A DNA stretch of 64,000 nt from Paenarthrobacter ureafaciens (GCF_004028095.1 NZ_SBHM01000007.1:496001-560000); one strand, 5' to 3'. Counted from the stretch's first letter, positions 17,789 to 27,266 are shown. Numbers and translations: made by a program. Notes: generated by a model from the letters alone, not told the origin.

Positions 17789-19126
17789 TTGAAGCAAGAC
17801 CCGTCCGCAGTTGAAAGCCAGACGACCGAGGACATCAAGGACACCCAAGAGCCACTTTCACAGGAAACGACGGCGGCTCGCGGCACGCCGCAGCTCGCTG
17901 TGTCCGGAGCGCGCCCTGCGTCCGGCACGCACCCCGCGTCCGCAACGCGCCCCGGCAAAATACCTTGGTCCGCCCTCCTGGTCCTCGCAGCCGCCGGGTT
18001 CACGGCCGTCACAACCGAGCTGCTGCCATCGGGTTTGCTGCCGCAGATCAGCCGGGACCTTGGTGTGGAAGAGTCGGCCGTTGGCTCGCTCACGGCAGCA
18101 TACGCCGCGATCATCGTCTTCACGGCTCTTCCCTTGTCGCGTCTCCTGGCCGGCCGCGTTCCCCGGAAAACCCTGTTGCTTGGGACCATGCTCGCGTTCG
18201 CACTCAGCAACGTGCTGTTGGCACTGAGCCCGACCCTCGCCGTCGCGGTGGGTGCACGGCTTCTGGGCGGCATCGCCCACGGCATGCTGTGGTCCACCAT
18301 GGCCCCGTACATTGCGCGGATTGTTCCTGCACACTCCATGGGGAAAGCCATGGCCGTGGTGTTCAGCGGCAACAGCATCGCCTTGGCCGTCGGAGCGCCG
18401 ATTGGAACGCTGATGGGCACCGTCCTGACGTGGCGGGCTTCGTTCGTAGTCCTTGCCGGCGTTGGAGTCCTTTTGGCCTTCCTGGCGTTTTGGGTACTGC
18501 CTGCAGTGAAGGATCCGGGAAGCCACAAAGCACCCTCTTTGCGGGCTGCCCTCAAGTTGCCGGGCGTCATTGCCGTGGCCATCGCCTGGCCGTTGTTGTT
18601 GCTGGCCCATTTCGCGATCTTCACTTACATTGCCCCGTTCCTCCTTTCCTCGGGACTGCCCGAAGCGTTCACCGGCATATCCCTCTCCGTAGTGGGTGTC
18701 TCGGGGCTGGTGGGCATTTGGATTGCCGGCCTGACCGCAGACTCCTACCCACGGCGCTCGGTGATGACCGCCGTCGGGCTTCTCCTTCTGGTGTTCGCGC
18801 TCATGCCGTTCCTGGGCACCACGGCCGTGGGCGTTTTCGTTTTGATGGCGGTGTGGGGCGCAGCGTTCGGCGCGCAGGGCATCTACAACCAGGCGGCGAT
18901 CCTGCGGGCCGGCGGGGAACACAAAGACGCAGCCAATGGGATCACGGTAGTGACCATCCAACTGGGCATCGCCGTGGGTGCGGGATACGGGGCCGTTGCC
19001 CTCACCACCGCGGGGGCGCAGTGGATTCCGCTGGCCGCGGCCCTGCCCACGGCCATCGCGCTGGCCATCATGATCGCCGGCAGGCGTGGCGGGTACCCGG
19101 CCGGGGGCAGGGAGATCCGCCGTTAA
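17789..19126 (+). CDS. MFS exporter (AraJ/sugar-efflux type)
   Basis: A 445-residue major facilitator with 12 predicted TM segments after a polar 60-residue N-terminus. Motif-A-like sequence lies in PLSRLLAGRVPRKTLLLGT, and a second-half signature in GLTADSYPRRSVMTAVG. The start is TTG, preceded by GAGGAG at six bases; no ATG is suitably placed. It resembles DHA1-family arabinose/drug exporters. The 33-bp palindrome upstream could control it. Substrate unknown. Confidence 0.85.
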   Translation: MKQDPSAVESQTTEDIKDTQEPLSQETTAARGTPQLAVSGARPASGTHPASATRPGKIPWSALLVLAAAGFTAVTTELLPSGLLPQISRDLGVEESAVGSLTAAYAAIIVFTALPLSRLLAGRVPRKTLLLGTMLAFALSNVLLALSPTLAVAVGARLLGGIAHGMLWSTMAPYIARIVPAHSMGKAMAVVFSGNSIALAVGAPIGTLMGTVLTWRASFVVLAGVGVLLAFLAFWVLPAVKDPGSHKAPSLRAALKLPGVIAVAIAWPLLLLAHFAIFTYIAPFLLSSGLPEAFTGISLSVVGVSGLVGIWIAGLTADSYPRRSVMTAVGLLLLVFALMPFLGTTAVGVFVLMAVWGAAFGAQGIYNQAAILRAGGEHKDAANGITVVTIQLGIAVGAGYGAVALTTAGAQWIPLAAALPTAIALAIMIAGRRGGYPAGGREIRR

Positions 19127-19175
19127 CATCTCCGAAACATGCCGGTCACGCGATCTTCACGAAGGCGGGATTTCT

Positions 19176-19191
19176 GTAACTTAGCCGCAAC
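19176..19191 (+). promoter_or_regulatory. GlnR-like box before amt
   Basis: GTAAC-N6-GCAAC matches the actinobacterial GlnR half-site layout GTnAC-n6-GnAAC. It lies about 110 bp before the ammonium transporter start. A further GAACCGGAAAC follows 12 bp on. Nitrogen control is inferred. Confidence 0.45.
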
Positions 19192-19301
19192 TTAGCTCTT
19201 CTGAACCGGAAACATAGCTCACCGACTATTGATCGGGGGTTAGCAAGGGCCCGACTTCCGAGGCCCGGTTTTCGGACAGGTTTGATCAGAAGGGAACGCA
19301 G

Positions 19302-20630
19302 ATGGAGATCTCTGCGCAACACGTCTGGCTGATGCTGGCGTCGGCAATGGTGCTTTTCATGACCCCGGGCCTCGGCCTGTTCTACGGCGGAATGACGCGC
19401 GCCAAGGCTGCCCTCAACATGATCATGATGAGCTTCATCTCCGCTGGCATCGTGGGTGTGGTGTGGGTCCTTTGGGGTTACTCCATGACCACCGGCGACG
19501 GTTTCCTGGGCCTGTTCGGAAACCCCTTCGCGCACTTCGGCCTCCAGGACCTCATCGGATCCCCGGACCTCATCAAGGCCGGCTTCGCTGCAACGTTCGC
19601 GATCATCACGGTCGCACTCATCAGCGGAGCCATCGCCGACCGGGCCAAGTTCGGCGCATGGGCCGTGTTCGTGCCGATCTGGGTGACAGTTGTCTACTGC
19701 CCCTTGGCGTACATGGTGTGGGGCGGTGGCCTCATGAGCGCAGGCGGCGCCCTGACCAGCATCTTCGGACAAGTGATCGACTTCGCCGGTGGTGCGGTGG
19801 TCGAGGTCAGTTCCGGAACCGCAGCTTTTGTCCTCGCTTTGATCGTGGGAAAGCGTCACGGCTTCGCAAAGGACCCCAACCACCGGCCGCACAACGTTCC
19901 GTTCATCATGATCGGGGCCGCCATTCTGTGGTTCGGCTGGTTCGGTTTCAACGGCGGTGCCGCGACCACCGCCGAACAGGCGGGCCTCATCTGGGTCAAC
20001 ACCCTGGTGACGCCGGCTGCCGCGATGCTCAGCTGGCTGGTGGTCGAAAAAGTCCGGCACGGACACCCCACTTCCCTGGGCGCCGCCTCAGGCGTGGTTG
20101 CAGGCCTGGTGGCCATCACGCCGTCGTGCGCCAACATCAGCCCGCTCGCCGCCGTCGGTTTGGGCCTGGTGGCCGGCGCGGCCTGTGCGGTGTTCGTGGA
20201 CCTCAAGTACAAACTCGGCTTTGACGATTCACTGGACGTGGTGGGCGTGCACTTCGGTGCCGGCGTTATTGGAACGCTGTCCCTCGGGTTCATCGCGCTT
20301 CCCCTCGATGGGTCTGCCGGAGGCCTCTTCTACGGTGGCGGCTTCCAACAACTCGTCGCCCAGGGTGTGGCGGTACTGGTGACCATCATCCTCTCGGGCC
20401 TAGGCACGCTGGTCATCGGGCGGGCGATCCACAAGACCATCGGCTTCCGCGTCACCCACGAACACGAAGTCACCGGCGTGGACCTCACCCAGCACGCTGA
20501 GACTGCCTACGAGTTTGGCCTCACCGCCCACGGCCACTTCCGGCAGCAGCAGGCTCACCTCGCCTCCTTGCTCAAGCGCAAGCCCGGGCCGGCACCCGGT
20601 GTGGAGTCCCGGGAAGACAGCTACGTTTAG
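19302..20630 (+). CDS. amt: ammonium transporter Amt with Glu at the first twin-His position
   Basis: A 442-residue Amt/MEP/Rh channel with 11 TM segments. The GGAVVEVSSGTAA segment corresponds to the usual D-F-A-G-G-x-V-V-H motif, so the first pore His is replaced by Glu. The second is kept in DVVGVHFGAGVIGTL. Phe-gate and Asp residues appear conserved. No glnK or glnD follows. The stop codon overlaps that of the convergent downstream gene. A Glu here is known in some fungal MEPs and changes transport properties. Confidence 0.93.
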   Translation: MEISAQHVWLMLASAMVLFMTPGLGLFYGGMTRAKAALNMIMMSFISAGIVGVVWVLWGYSMTTGDGFLGLFGNPFAHFGLQDLIGSPDLIKAGFAATFAIITVALISGAIADRAKFGAWAVFVPIWVTVVYCPLAYMVWGGGLMSAGGALTSIFGQVIDFAGGAVVEVSSGTAAFVLALIVGKRHGFAKDPNHRPHNVPFIMIGAAILWFGWFGFNGGAATTAEQAGLIWVNTLVTPAAAMLSWLVVEKVRHGHPTSLGAASGVVAGLVAITPSCANISPLAAVGLGLVAGAACAVFVDLKYKLGFDDSLDVVGVHFGAGVIGTLSLGFIALPLDGSAGGLFYGGGFQQLVAQGVAVLVTIILSGLGTLVIGRAIHKTIGFRVTHEHEVTGVDLTQHAETAYEFGLTAHGHFRQQQAHLASLLKRKPGPAPGVESREDSYV

Positions 20631-21214
20631 TCCCCGCCGTTCCAGAGCCGCTGCCACCAGGAACGTTTCGACGGCGGTTCGGGTTCAGGTTGCTGCGGGG
20701 CGGAAGCAGCACGCCGTTCCCGCCACCGTTCCACTTCCAACTCAACGTCCCGCAGCTTGGTAATCACGGGCGGCCCGCCCTGCAATTGGCGGCGGGCTTC
20801 GATGACGCGCTTGTTGAAGTCCTCCAGCGTCTCCCGGACTTGTTTCTCCATGAGGAACTGGTCCAGCTTGGCCTCCAGTTCCGCGTCTTCGGTGCGCAGC
20901 AGAATCGCGGGAGGACCAAGGCCGCTGATCTGTTCGCGTTGGATGAGCCCCTTGACCCACCAGTCCGGGTCGTAGCCCTTGCCGAGGCCGGGAATCGGTT
21001 TGCCGGCGTACTTGAGGTTGTCGAACTTCCCTTGGGACATCGCTTCGCGGACCAGATAGTCGGCGCGTGCAGCCTCGTTGACCTTGCGGCGTTTCTCCCT
21101 CAGCGCGTTATCCGCGTCCAGTTCAGCCCGTTCCCGGGCATCGCCCACGGAACCTCGGCCCGCCCGGAGTTCGGCAGCACGTTCCAGTCTCCGCCTGTTG
21201 TTGTGGTCGCCCAT
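20627..21214 (-). CDS. DnaJC28-like (DUF1992) protein
   Basis: A 195-residue protein with the DUF1992/DnaJ-homologue-subfamily-C-28 domain: REAMSQGKFDNLKYAGKPIPG, then DPDWWVKGLIQREQISGLGPPAILLR. The C-terminus is Pro/Glu-rich and ends SWWQRLWNGGD. No J-domain is present. The start MGDHNNRR follows AGGCGG; the upstream open frame lacks homology. Cellular role is not established. Confidence 0.88.
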   Translation of the reverse strand: MGDHNNRRRLERAAELRAGRGSVGDARERAELDADNALREKRRKVNEAARADYLVREAMSQGKFDNLKYAGKPIPGLGKGYDPDWWVKGLIQREQISGLGPPAILLRTEDAELEAKLDQFLMEKQVRETLEDFNKRVIEARRQLQGGPPVITKLRDVELEVERWRERRAASAPQQPEPEPPSKRSWWQRLWNGGD

Positions 21215-21312
21215 GGCACCACCGCCTCTCACGATCGTCCGTAACAGCAGGAATCGTGGTCTACTTCCCAGTATTCCCCAATGCGTCGGTGGTGAAACAT
21301 GGAATCCGTGTT

Positions 21313-21405
21313 CCGCCACGACCCACTTTGGCCAGCGGGAGGCCCCGAAGCCGCCGGAAATGCGGCGTGTTGGAGGCACCCCTGGCTCAAAGTGGGTCGT
21401 GGCGG
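21313..21405. repeat. 93-nt inverted-repeat element
   Basis: Perfect 18-bp arms (CCGCCACGACCCACTTTG and its complement) enclose 57 nt. It lies between the DnaJC28-like gene start and the SulP gene end. It lacks a T-run and is longer than needed for a terminator. Confidence 0.65.
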
Positions 21406-21427
21406 CACAGGTGTCGGTGGAGACGGA

Positions 21428-23710
21428 CTAGTTGACAGCCATACTCGGATCCAGCTGCTCAATGCCTTCCGCCGTCACCAGAATGACGCGGGCGGTGCAG
21501 ATGTCATAGAACAGCCCCGTGGCCTGCACCTGCCCGGAGGCCAACGCGGGTCCGGTCACGGGATGGTCGTGAAGTTTGCGCAACTGCACGGCCACGTTCA
21601 CCATGCTGAGCTGATCCACGCGGTTGAACCCCTCAGCAGCTGCCGCCAAGGCAACAGGATGGCCATCAACCAGTGAACGGTAGGCCGGCCGGGCATGGTC
21701 CAGCCACGCATCAAAGCCCGAACCCAACGTAGGCGCGGGGCCCTCGGCATCCGCCAGGACAGCCTTCATCGCCCCGCAATTCGAGTGCCCGCACACCACG
21801 ATCGAATCCACGGCCAACCCTTTGACGGCGAAGGCCATGACTGAATCAATCGAAGCCTCGTCATCATCGCGGCAGACCACGTTGCCGATGTTCCGGAGGG
21901 TCAGGAGGTCGCCGGGTCCACTGCTGGTGATGAGGTTGGGATTGACGCGCGAATCGACGCAGGCAATGAACAAGGTGTCAGGGTTCTGTTCCTCGGTGAG
22001 GTCCTGGACCAGTGGCCGGACTTTGTCGGCGTAGCGGCGATGGTATTTGTCGATGCCCAGGAGGATTGACCGCAGCGGCGGGTGATCGTGTCCGTCGTCG
22101 TCCGCTGTTTGATCGGCCGGCGCAGCAGGCTGCCAGGACGATCGCGGCGGGAGCGGAAACTCACGCAGGTCCTGGCGCTGCGGTGCGCTGTGGGCGGCAT
22201 CGGTGAAGGCCGTGGTTCCGTGTTCTTCGATGGTGACGGTGGCCCCGGTGCTGCGCTGCTGCGCCTGCCATGCGGTGAGCGCTTCGCGGAAGGCATGGTC
22301 CAGGTAGTCGGCGTTGAGTTCCACCAGTGCGTCCTGGCCGGCGGGCACGGAGTGGAGCACCCGGTTGAGCCGCGGAAGGGCAAAAAAGCTGCAAGACCCT
22401 GCAATGGTGAGCCGCCACGGCTGGCCGTCGAGCACGGGCTGGTGGACGTGGATCTGTGCACGGAGAACCCTCCACAGGACGCACACGGCGGCCAGCGCGA
22501 GGCCGATGATGACGCCCTCCAGGAGGTTCAACGCCACAACACATACCAACGTCACGGAGTACACCAGGAGGTCGCCCGTGCGGAGGCTGGTCTTGATGTC
22601 GGCGATCTTCACGAGCTTGGCACCGATCACCAGCAGCAAGCCCGCGAGCACGGACAGGGGAATGAGCTGGATGATGCCCGCAAACAGGGCCGAGAAGAGG
22701 AGCACCCACACCCCGTGCAGGATCGCGGAGGCACGGCTCTTGCCGCCGGCTTCCACGTTCGTGGCACTGCGGACGATCACGCCGGTGACCGGGAGGCCAC
22801 CCAGCATGCCGGACACCATGTTGGCTGAGCCTTGCCCCACCAGTTCACGGTTGAGGTTGGCGCGGGGTCCGGTGTGCATCTTGTCAACGGCCACCGCGGA
22901 CAGCAACGACTCGATGCTCGCGATCAACGCCACGGTCATGACCGCCATGCCGACGGACAACCAATTGCCGTCCGGCAGTACCGGCAACGCCACGGCGTCG
23001 AACAGGGAGCCGCTGAAACTGACCCGCTCCACGCCGGGCGCCACCGCCACGGACACCGCAGTCACAGCAACGACGGCCGCCAGGGGGCCAGGCACTTTCC
23101 GCACCGCAGCGGGGAGGTACTTCCACGCGATCAGGACCGCCACGACCGCCAGCCCGAGCAACGCGGAGTGCAGCTCGACCCGCGTGATGGCGGCCGGCAG
23201 GCCTGCCAGGTTGTCGACTGCGGAGTCCCCCGCCTGCCCGCCCAGGAGCACGTGGAGTTGCTGCAGGATGATGGTGATTCCAATCCCCGCGAGCATGGCT
23301 TTGACCACCACCGGGGAGACCGCCAGCGCAGCGCGCCCCACGCGGCTCAGCCCCAGGAGCAACTGCACGACGCCGGCAGCAGCGGTGATTGCGCACGTCA
23401 CCTGCCAGCCGAACTCGGCGATGAGCCCGGCGACCACCACCGTCAGGCCTGCTGCCGGGCCGCTCACCTGGAGGACGGAGCCGCCAAGGCTGCCGGCCAC
23501 AATTCCGCCGACAGCCGCGGCGATGAGGCCGGCCATGATCGGCGCGCCAGACGCTGCGGCGATGCCGAGGGACAGCGGGAGTGCCACCAGGAAGACGACC
23601 AGCGAGGCCGGGAGATCAGCGCCCAGGCTGGCTGGAAATCGGAGCCTTTTCTGTCCTGGCGGGCTGTGGGCGTCGTTGAGGGACGTTTTGGACTTGAGGG
23701 TTGGATGCAT
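21428..23710 (-). CDS. SulP family transporter fused to beta-carbonic anhydrase
   Basis: A 760-residue fusion. Residues about 25-430 form the SulP/SLC26 transporter core (LPASLVVFLVALPLSLGIAAA, VSGPAAGLTVVVAG, ASIESLLSAVAVDK, NRELVGQG), residues about 435-540 a STAS-like region, and the last 210 residues a beta-carbonic anhydrase with zinc ligands in CVDSR and CGHSNCG. Such fusions are thought to move bicarbonate (or another anion) coupled to CO2 hydration. The start MHPTLKSK follows AAGGAAC; the frame is open upstream. Anion identity is inferred. Confidence 0.93.
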   Translation of the reverse strand: MHPTLKSKTSLNDAHSPPGQKRLRFPASLGADLPASLVVFLVALPLSLGIAAASGAPIMAGLIAAAVGGIVAGSLGGSVLQVSGPAAGLTVVVAGLIAEFGWQVTCAITAAAGVVQLLLGLSRVGRAALAVSPVVVKAMLAGIGITIILQQLHVLLGGQAGDSAVDNLAGLPAAITRVELHSALLGLAVVAVLIAWKYLPAAVRKVPGPLAAVVAVTAVSVAVAPGVERVSFSGSLFDAVALPVLPDGNWLSVGMAVMTVALIASIESLLSAVAVDKMHTGPRANLNRELVGQGSANMVSGMLGGLPVTGVIVRSATNVEAGGKSRASAILHGVWVLLFSALFAGIIQLIPLSVLAGLLLVIGAKLVKIADIKTSLRTGDLLVYSVTLVCVVALNLLEGVIIGLALAAVCVLWRVLRAQIHVHQPVLDGQPWRLTIAGSCSFFALPRLNRVLHSVPAGQDALVELNADYLDHAFREALTAWQAQQRSTGATVTIEEHGTTAFTDAAHSAPQRQDLREFPLPPRSSWQPAAPADQTADDDGHDHPPLRSILLGIDKYHRRYADKVRPLVQDLTEEQNPDTLFIACVDSRVNPNLITSSGPGDLLTLRNIGNVVCRDDDEASIDSVMAFAVKGLAVDSIVVCGHSNCGAMKAVLADAEGPAPTLGSGFDAWLDHARPAYRSLVDGHPVALAAAAEGFNRVDQLSMVNVAVQLRKLHDHPVTGPALASGQVQATGLFYDICTARVILVTAEGIEQLDPSMAVN

Positions 23711-23757
23711 GGGATGTTCCTTGGCTCGGGGAGTTGACGACCCCAGCGTAGGAAAAC

Positions 23758-23774
23758 TGTCACGCCTTGTGACA
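23758..23774. promoter_or_regulatory. CRP/FNR-like palindrome
   Basis: TGTCAC-N5-GTGACA lies about 50 bp upstream of the SulP start, with a further TTGTGACA immediately beyond. The layout suits a CRP-family dimer site. The 298-bp gap between SulP and the acyl-CoA dehydrogenase gene contains no other clear feature. Confidence 0.45.
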
Positions 23775-24008
23775 AGGTTTTGTGACAGAGTTGACAAAAT
23801 TAGTGAATCGGCGGCTTCATGCAGCGACAAGCGGGAACTTTTGCCTCCCCGGAAGTCGTTGAGCACCCGCCGTCGTACGATTGCGTTCGCAACCCGCCAG
23901 GTTCAGGACCCGACGGACCGGGGCTAAAGGCTCGGACCCAAAAGTAAGGCTCCTTAGGGTAGGTTGGTGGGAACCGGAAAACGGCCAATCGGCAGCTTGG
24001 AGGCATCT

Positions 24009-25073
24009 ATGGGCGAAACCACCGAATTCCAACCAGTGCTGATCAGCTCGGAACCGGTGCAGCTCCAAGCCCTGCAACCCACGCTCGACGCCGTGCACAC
24101 CCACATAGGCGATGTCCCTGCCCTGCTGGACATCGCGAAGGACATCGGACGGACTGCCCCACACCCGGGAGAGGGCAGCACCGGCAAACTGTGGGAGCTC
24201 CTGGCCTCGGTCACGGCAGTGGATGTCGCGGCGGGTCGGATCCTGGAACCCCACCTCGATGCCCTGCATATCCTCGCCCAGGCCGGGCACGACCAACCAG
24301 ACGGCGCATGGGGTGTTTTCGCTGCCGAGGGTCCGGGGCAAAAACTGGAGGCCAAGAAGGATAGCGACGGCGGCTACGTCCTGGAAGGCGATAAACCCTG
24401 GTGCTCCCTCGCCGCGCAACTGGACGGGGCAGTCATCACAGCGCACTTGCCAGGAGAAGAGGGTCGTGCGGCCTTCGCCGTCGATCTCAAGGACCCCGGC
24501 GTCACTTGCGGGGAGCCGGCGTGGACCAGCCGTGGACTACGGGAAATCCCCAGCGGCCCAGTACATTTCAACAGGGTTCCGGCCACCATCATCGAGGGTC
24601 CGGGTTGGTACCATCAGCGGCCGGGATTCGCGTGGGGCGGCATGGGCGTGGCGGCGTGCTGGCTCGGCGGTGCCATTGCTTTGGCACGCGACTTTGCCGA
24701 ATCCTTGGCCAGGTCCGCGGACAAGGGGCGGGCGGCTGACCAAATCGCGCTGGCCCACCTCGGCGACATCGACCGCACCATCAACTCCGCCACCGCATCG
24801 CTCGCGCGTGCAGCCGAACGCATCGACGCCTTCGAACCCGACGCCTTTTCCAGCACGTGGAGCGGGGCACTCCGTGTCCGCGGAACCGTTGCCGCCGCCG
24901 TCGAACGCATCCAAACCCTGGTGAACCAAAACCTGGGCCCGGGCCCGCTGGCCTTCAACGATTCGTACGGAAAACGCATGGCGGACCTGTCCCTCTACGT
25001 CCGCCAGCACCACGCCATGCGGGACGACGCGCAGCTCGGCGCCCGCGCCCTGCAAGGGGACCGCGAATGGTGA
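24009..25073 (+). CDS. acyl-CoA dehydrogenase-like flavoprotein
   Basis: A 354-residue protein with acyl-CoA dehydrogenase fold features: an N-terminal helical part, a middle beta domain (LEGDKPWCSLAAQLDGAVITA) and a C-terminal helical bundle (WGGMGVAACWLGGAIALARDF). The start MGETTEF follows GGAGG. A conventional catalytic Glu motif is not obvious, so its substrate and even dehydrogenase activity are uncertain. Its last seven bases overlap the next gene, tying it to the PIG-L/methyltransferase and glycosyltransferase. Confidence 0.8.
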   Translation: MGETTEFQPVLISSEPVQLQALQPTLDAVHTHIGDVPALLDIAKDIGRTAPHPGEGSTGKLWELLASVTAVDVAAGRILEPHLDALHILAQAGHDQPDGAWGVFAAEGPGQKLEAKKDSDGGYVLEGDKPWCSLAAQLDGAVITAHLPGEEGRAAFAVDLKDPGVTCGEPAWTSRGLREIPSGPVHFNRVPATIIEGPGWYHQRPGFAWGGMGVAACWLGGAIALARDFAESLARSADKGRAADQIALAHLGDIDRTINSATASLARAAERIDAFEPDAFSSTWSGALRVRGTVAAAVERIQTLVNQNLGPGPLAFNDSYGKRMADLSLYVRQHHAMRDDAQLGARALQGDREW

Positions 25074-26431
25074 CCTTCACCCACAACGACGCCGGCACCC
25101 CCGAGGCCGACTGGGATGCCAGCGGCATTCGCGCGCTCCCGGAACTGCCCATGAGTGCCGAGGAGCTCGCCAGCATGACGTTCGTCGTCCTGGCAGCGCA
25201 TCCCGACGACGAATCGCTGGGCGCCGGCGGCCTCCTGGCCAGGCTCCACGCGCTGGGTGCCACCGTCCGCCTGCTGCTGTGCACAGCAGGCGAGGCATCA
25301 CATCCGGAATCCACAACCACGACGCCGGAACAGCTTGCCGCCGTCAGGCTCACTGAGTTCGGAGAGGCTGTGTCCGGGCTGGCTCCCAGCGCCAAGTGGC
25401 GGTTCGTGGAGGTTCCGGATGGTCGCGTGGCCGCACACGTTGATAGCGTTGCCGCCGCCATCCGCCGGGAAGTGGCCGGGTCCGGCGCCCCGGCCGACAG
25501 GGTGGTCCTGGTTGCCCCCTACCGCTCGGACGGACATACCGACCACGATGCCCTCGGAAGCACCGCGGCCCGGATCGCGGCAGCAGAAGGCTACGGGCTG
25601 CTCGAGTACCCCATTTGGTACTGGCTCTGGGCCGGGCCGGAAGACGGCACATGGGAATCGTGGGTGCGGTTGCCGCTGGGCCCTGACGAACGCCGGGCCA
25701 AAGCGCAGGCCATGCACTCCCACGCATCCCAAACGCAGCCACTCTCCCAGGAACCCGGCGACGAAACCCTGCTGTCCCCTACGTTCCTGGAACACTTCTC
25801 GCGGAGCTGGGAGACCTTCGCGTGGACCCCTCCAGCCGGAGGATCGAACACAGCCCGCGACGCCGAGTCAATCTTCGACGCCGTTCATGCCCGCGAAGAG
25901 GACCCGTGGGACTACGCCTCGGGTTGGTATGAACGCCGCAAGCGGGCCCTTACACTCGCGGCGCTGCCGGAAGAGAGGTACGAATCCGGACTGGAAATCG
26001 GCTGCTCGATCGGGGTCCTCAGCGCCGAACTTGCCCCGCGATGCGAGCGGTTCCTGGCCGTGGATGCGAGCAGTACGGCCCTTGCCCAAGCCGCCCGACG
26101 CTTGTCCGGCATAGGCCATGCGGGCACCGGGCACCTGACCGTGCCGTCGGAATGGCCCTCCGGAACCTTTGACCTGGTAGTGGTGTCAGAGATGGGGTAC
26201 TACCTCAGCCCGGATGAACTCGATGGGATGCTGCACCGCGTCAAGGACTCCATGCGGCCCGGCGGCACGCTGCTCCTGTGCCACTGGCGCCACCCGATCT
26301 CCGGCTGGACATTGGACGGAGAAACCGTCCACAGGACCGCCCGCCGCGTGCTCGACTGGCCAAGCCGGGGACTGTACCGGGAGAAGGACTTCCTCCTGGA
26401 AGTGCTCGTCGCCCCGGGCGGTGCGGCGTGA
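25067..26431 (+). CDS. bifunctional PIG-L deacetylase / SAM methyltransferase
   Basis: A 454-residue fusion. The N-terminal half is a LmbE/PIG-L zinc deacetylase (AAHPDDESLGAGG metal motif, later YRSDGHTDHDALG). The C-terminal half is a class I methyltransferase (LEIGCSIGVLSAELAPRC as motif I, then SGTFDLVVVSEMGYYLS). It starts MVTFTHND inside the preceding gene and ends with GTGA shared with the next. The coupling suggests a small-molecule glycoside pathway: GlcNAc-type deacetylation plus methylation. Product unknown. Confidence 0.9.
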   Translation: MVTFTHNDAGTPEADWDASGIRALPELPMSAEELASMTFVVLAAHPDDESLGAGGLLARLHALGATVRLLLCTAGEASHPESTTTTPEQLAAVRLTEFGEAVSGLAPSAKWRFVEVPDGRVAAHVDSVAAAIRREVAGSGAPADRVVLVAPYRSDGHTDHDALGSTAARIAAAEGYGLLEYPIWYWLWAGPEDGTWESWVRLPLGPDERRAKAQAMHSHASQTQPLSQEPGDETLLSPTFLEHFSRSWETFAWTPPAGGSNTARDAESIFDAVHAREEDPWDYASGWYERRKRALTLAALPEERYESGLEIGCSIGVLSAELAPRCERFLAVDASSTALAQAARRLSGIGHAGTGHLTVPSEWPSGTFDLVVVSEMGYYLSPDELDGMLHRVKDSMRPGGTLLLCHWRHPISGWTLDGETVHRTARRVLDWPSRGLYREKDFLLEVLVAPGGAA

Positions 26432-27255
26432 CAGGGCGGGCAATCCGGCACGTTGCGGTAGTCGTGCCCGCGCATAACGAAGAAGAGGAACTCGGCCCCG
26501 CCCTGAGTGCCATCCGCCATGCGGCCGACGCCCTGAGTGCCGGGAATCTACGTCGCGAGGTCCAAGCGGCCGATGCCCGGAGTGCCGAGGACTCGGCCGC
26601 CGAGGCAGGAACCGCGCAAGGACCACAGGTGTCCGTCAGCATCACGGTAGTTCTGGACAGTTGCACCGACGGTTCCCGCGATATCGTCAGGGCCCATGCC
26701 ACCGCCGACGCCAGGGTCCGCATGATTGAGACCCGGGCCCGAAGCACGGGAGCCAGCCGCGCAGCCGGCGTGATGGCCGCGCTGGCCGACCTCGAGGCGG
26801 ACCGCGGCACCAATCCGGACACGGTCTGGCTGGCCAACACTGATGCGGACTCCAGGGTGCCAACAAACTGGCTGATCCGGCAGGTGGAGTTGGCCAACGC
26901 CGGGGTGGACGTCGTCCTGGGCTCAGTCGAACCGGATTCCCGCACCGCAGACCCGGGGATCCTTCGCCGCTGGCTTGAGCTGCATCCTTTCCGGGAGGAC
27001 CACCCGCACATTTACGGAGCCAACTTCGGCGTCCGCGCGTCCGCGTACCTGGCCGTGGGCGGGTTTCCGAAGTTGCAGGCACACGAGGACCGGATTCTGG
27101 CCACGCGGTTGTCACGGCAGGGATTCGTGATCAGATCGACGGACGCCAACAGGGTGGTCACGTCGTCCCGGACAACAGCCCGGGCACCCCAGGGATTCGC
27201 CACCTACCTGCGGACCCTCGGCGAACTGGCGCCTGTCACCGCGGATATCGCCTAG
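26428..27255 (+). CDS. family 2 glycosyltransferase
   Basis: A 275-residue GT2 with GT-A fold: VVVPAHNEEEELGPAL at the N-terminus, LDSCTDGSRDIV, a DxD-like NTDADSRVP, and HEDRILATRLSRQG near the end. GTG start overlaps the upstream stop (GTGA). No membrane segment, so probably cytosolic. An insertion sequence abuts its last codon: the stop TAG uses TA of the target site plus the first G of the element, and the uninterrupted sequence would also read TAG. The protein is therefore not truncated. Confidence 0.88.
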   Translation: MTGRAIRHVAVVVPAHNEEEELGPALSAIRHAADALSAGNLRREVQAADARSAEDSAAEAGTAQGPQVSVSITVVLDSCTDGSRDIVRAHATADARVRMIETRARSTGASRAAGVMAALADLEADRGTNPDTVWLANTDADSRVPTNWLIRQVELANAGVDVVLGSVEPDSRTADPGILRRWLELHPFREDHPHIYGANFGVRASAYLAVGGFPKLQAHEDRILATRLSRQGFVIRSTDANRVVTSSRTTARAPQGFATYLRTLGELAPVTADIA

Positions 27256-27266
27256 GGCGTGTCTCC

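Noticed and set aside
22314..23927. 537-codon open frame opposite the SulP-carbonic anhydrase gene
   Set aside because: Ser/Thr/Arg-rich low-complexity translation typical of antisense GC-rich DNA; the minus strand encodes a well-conserved fusion protein.
26428..27255. Glycosyltransferase truncated by the insertion sequence
   Set aside because: The sequence left after removing the element also gives TAG at the same codon, so the protein length is unchanged.
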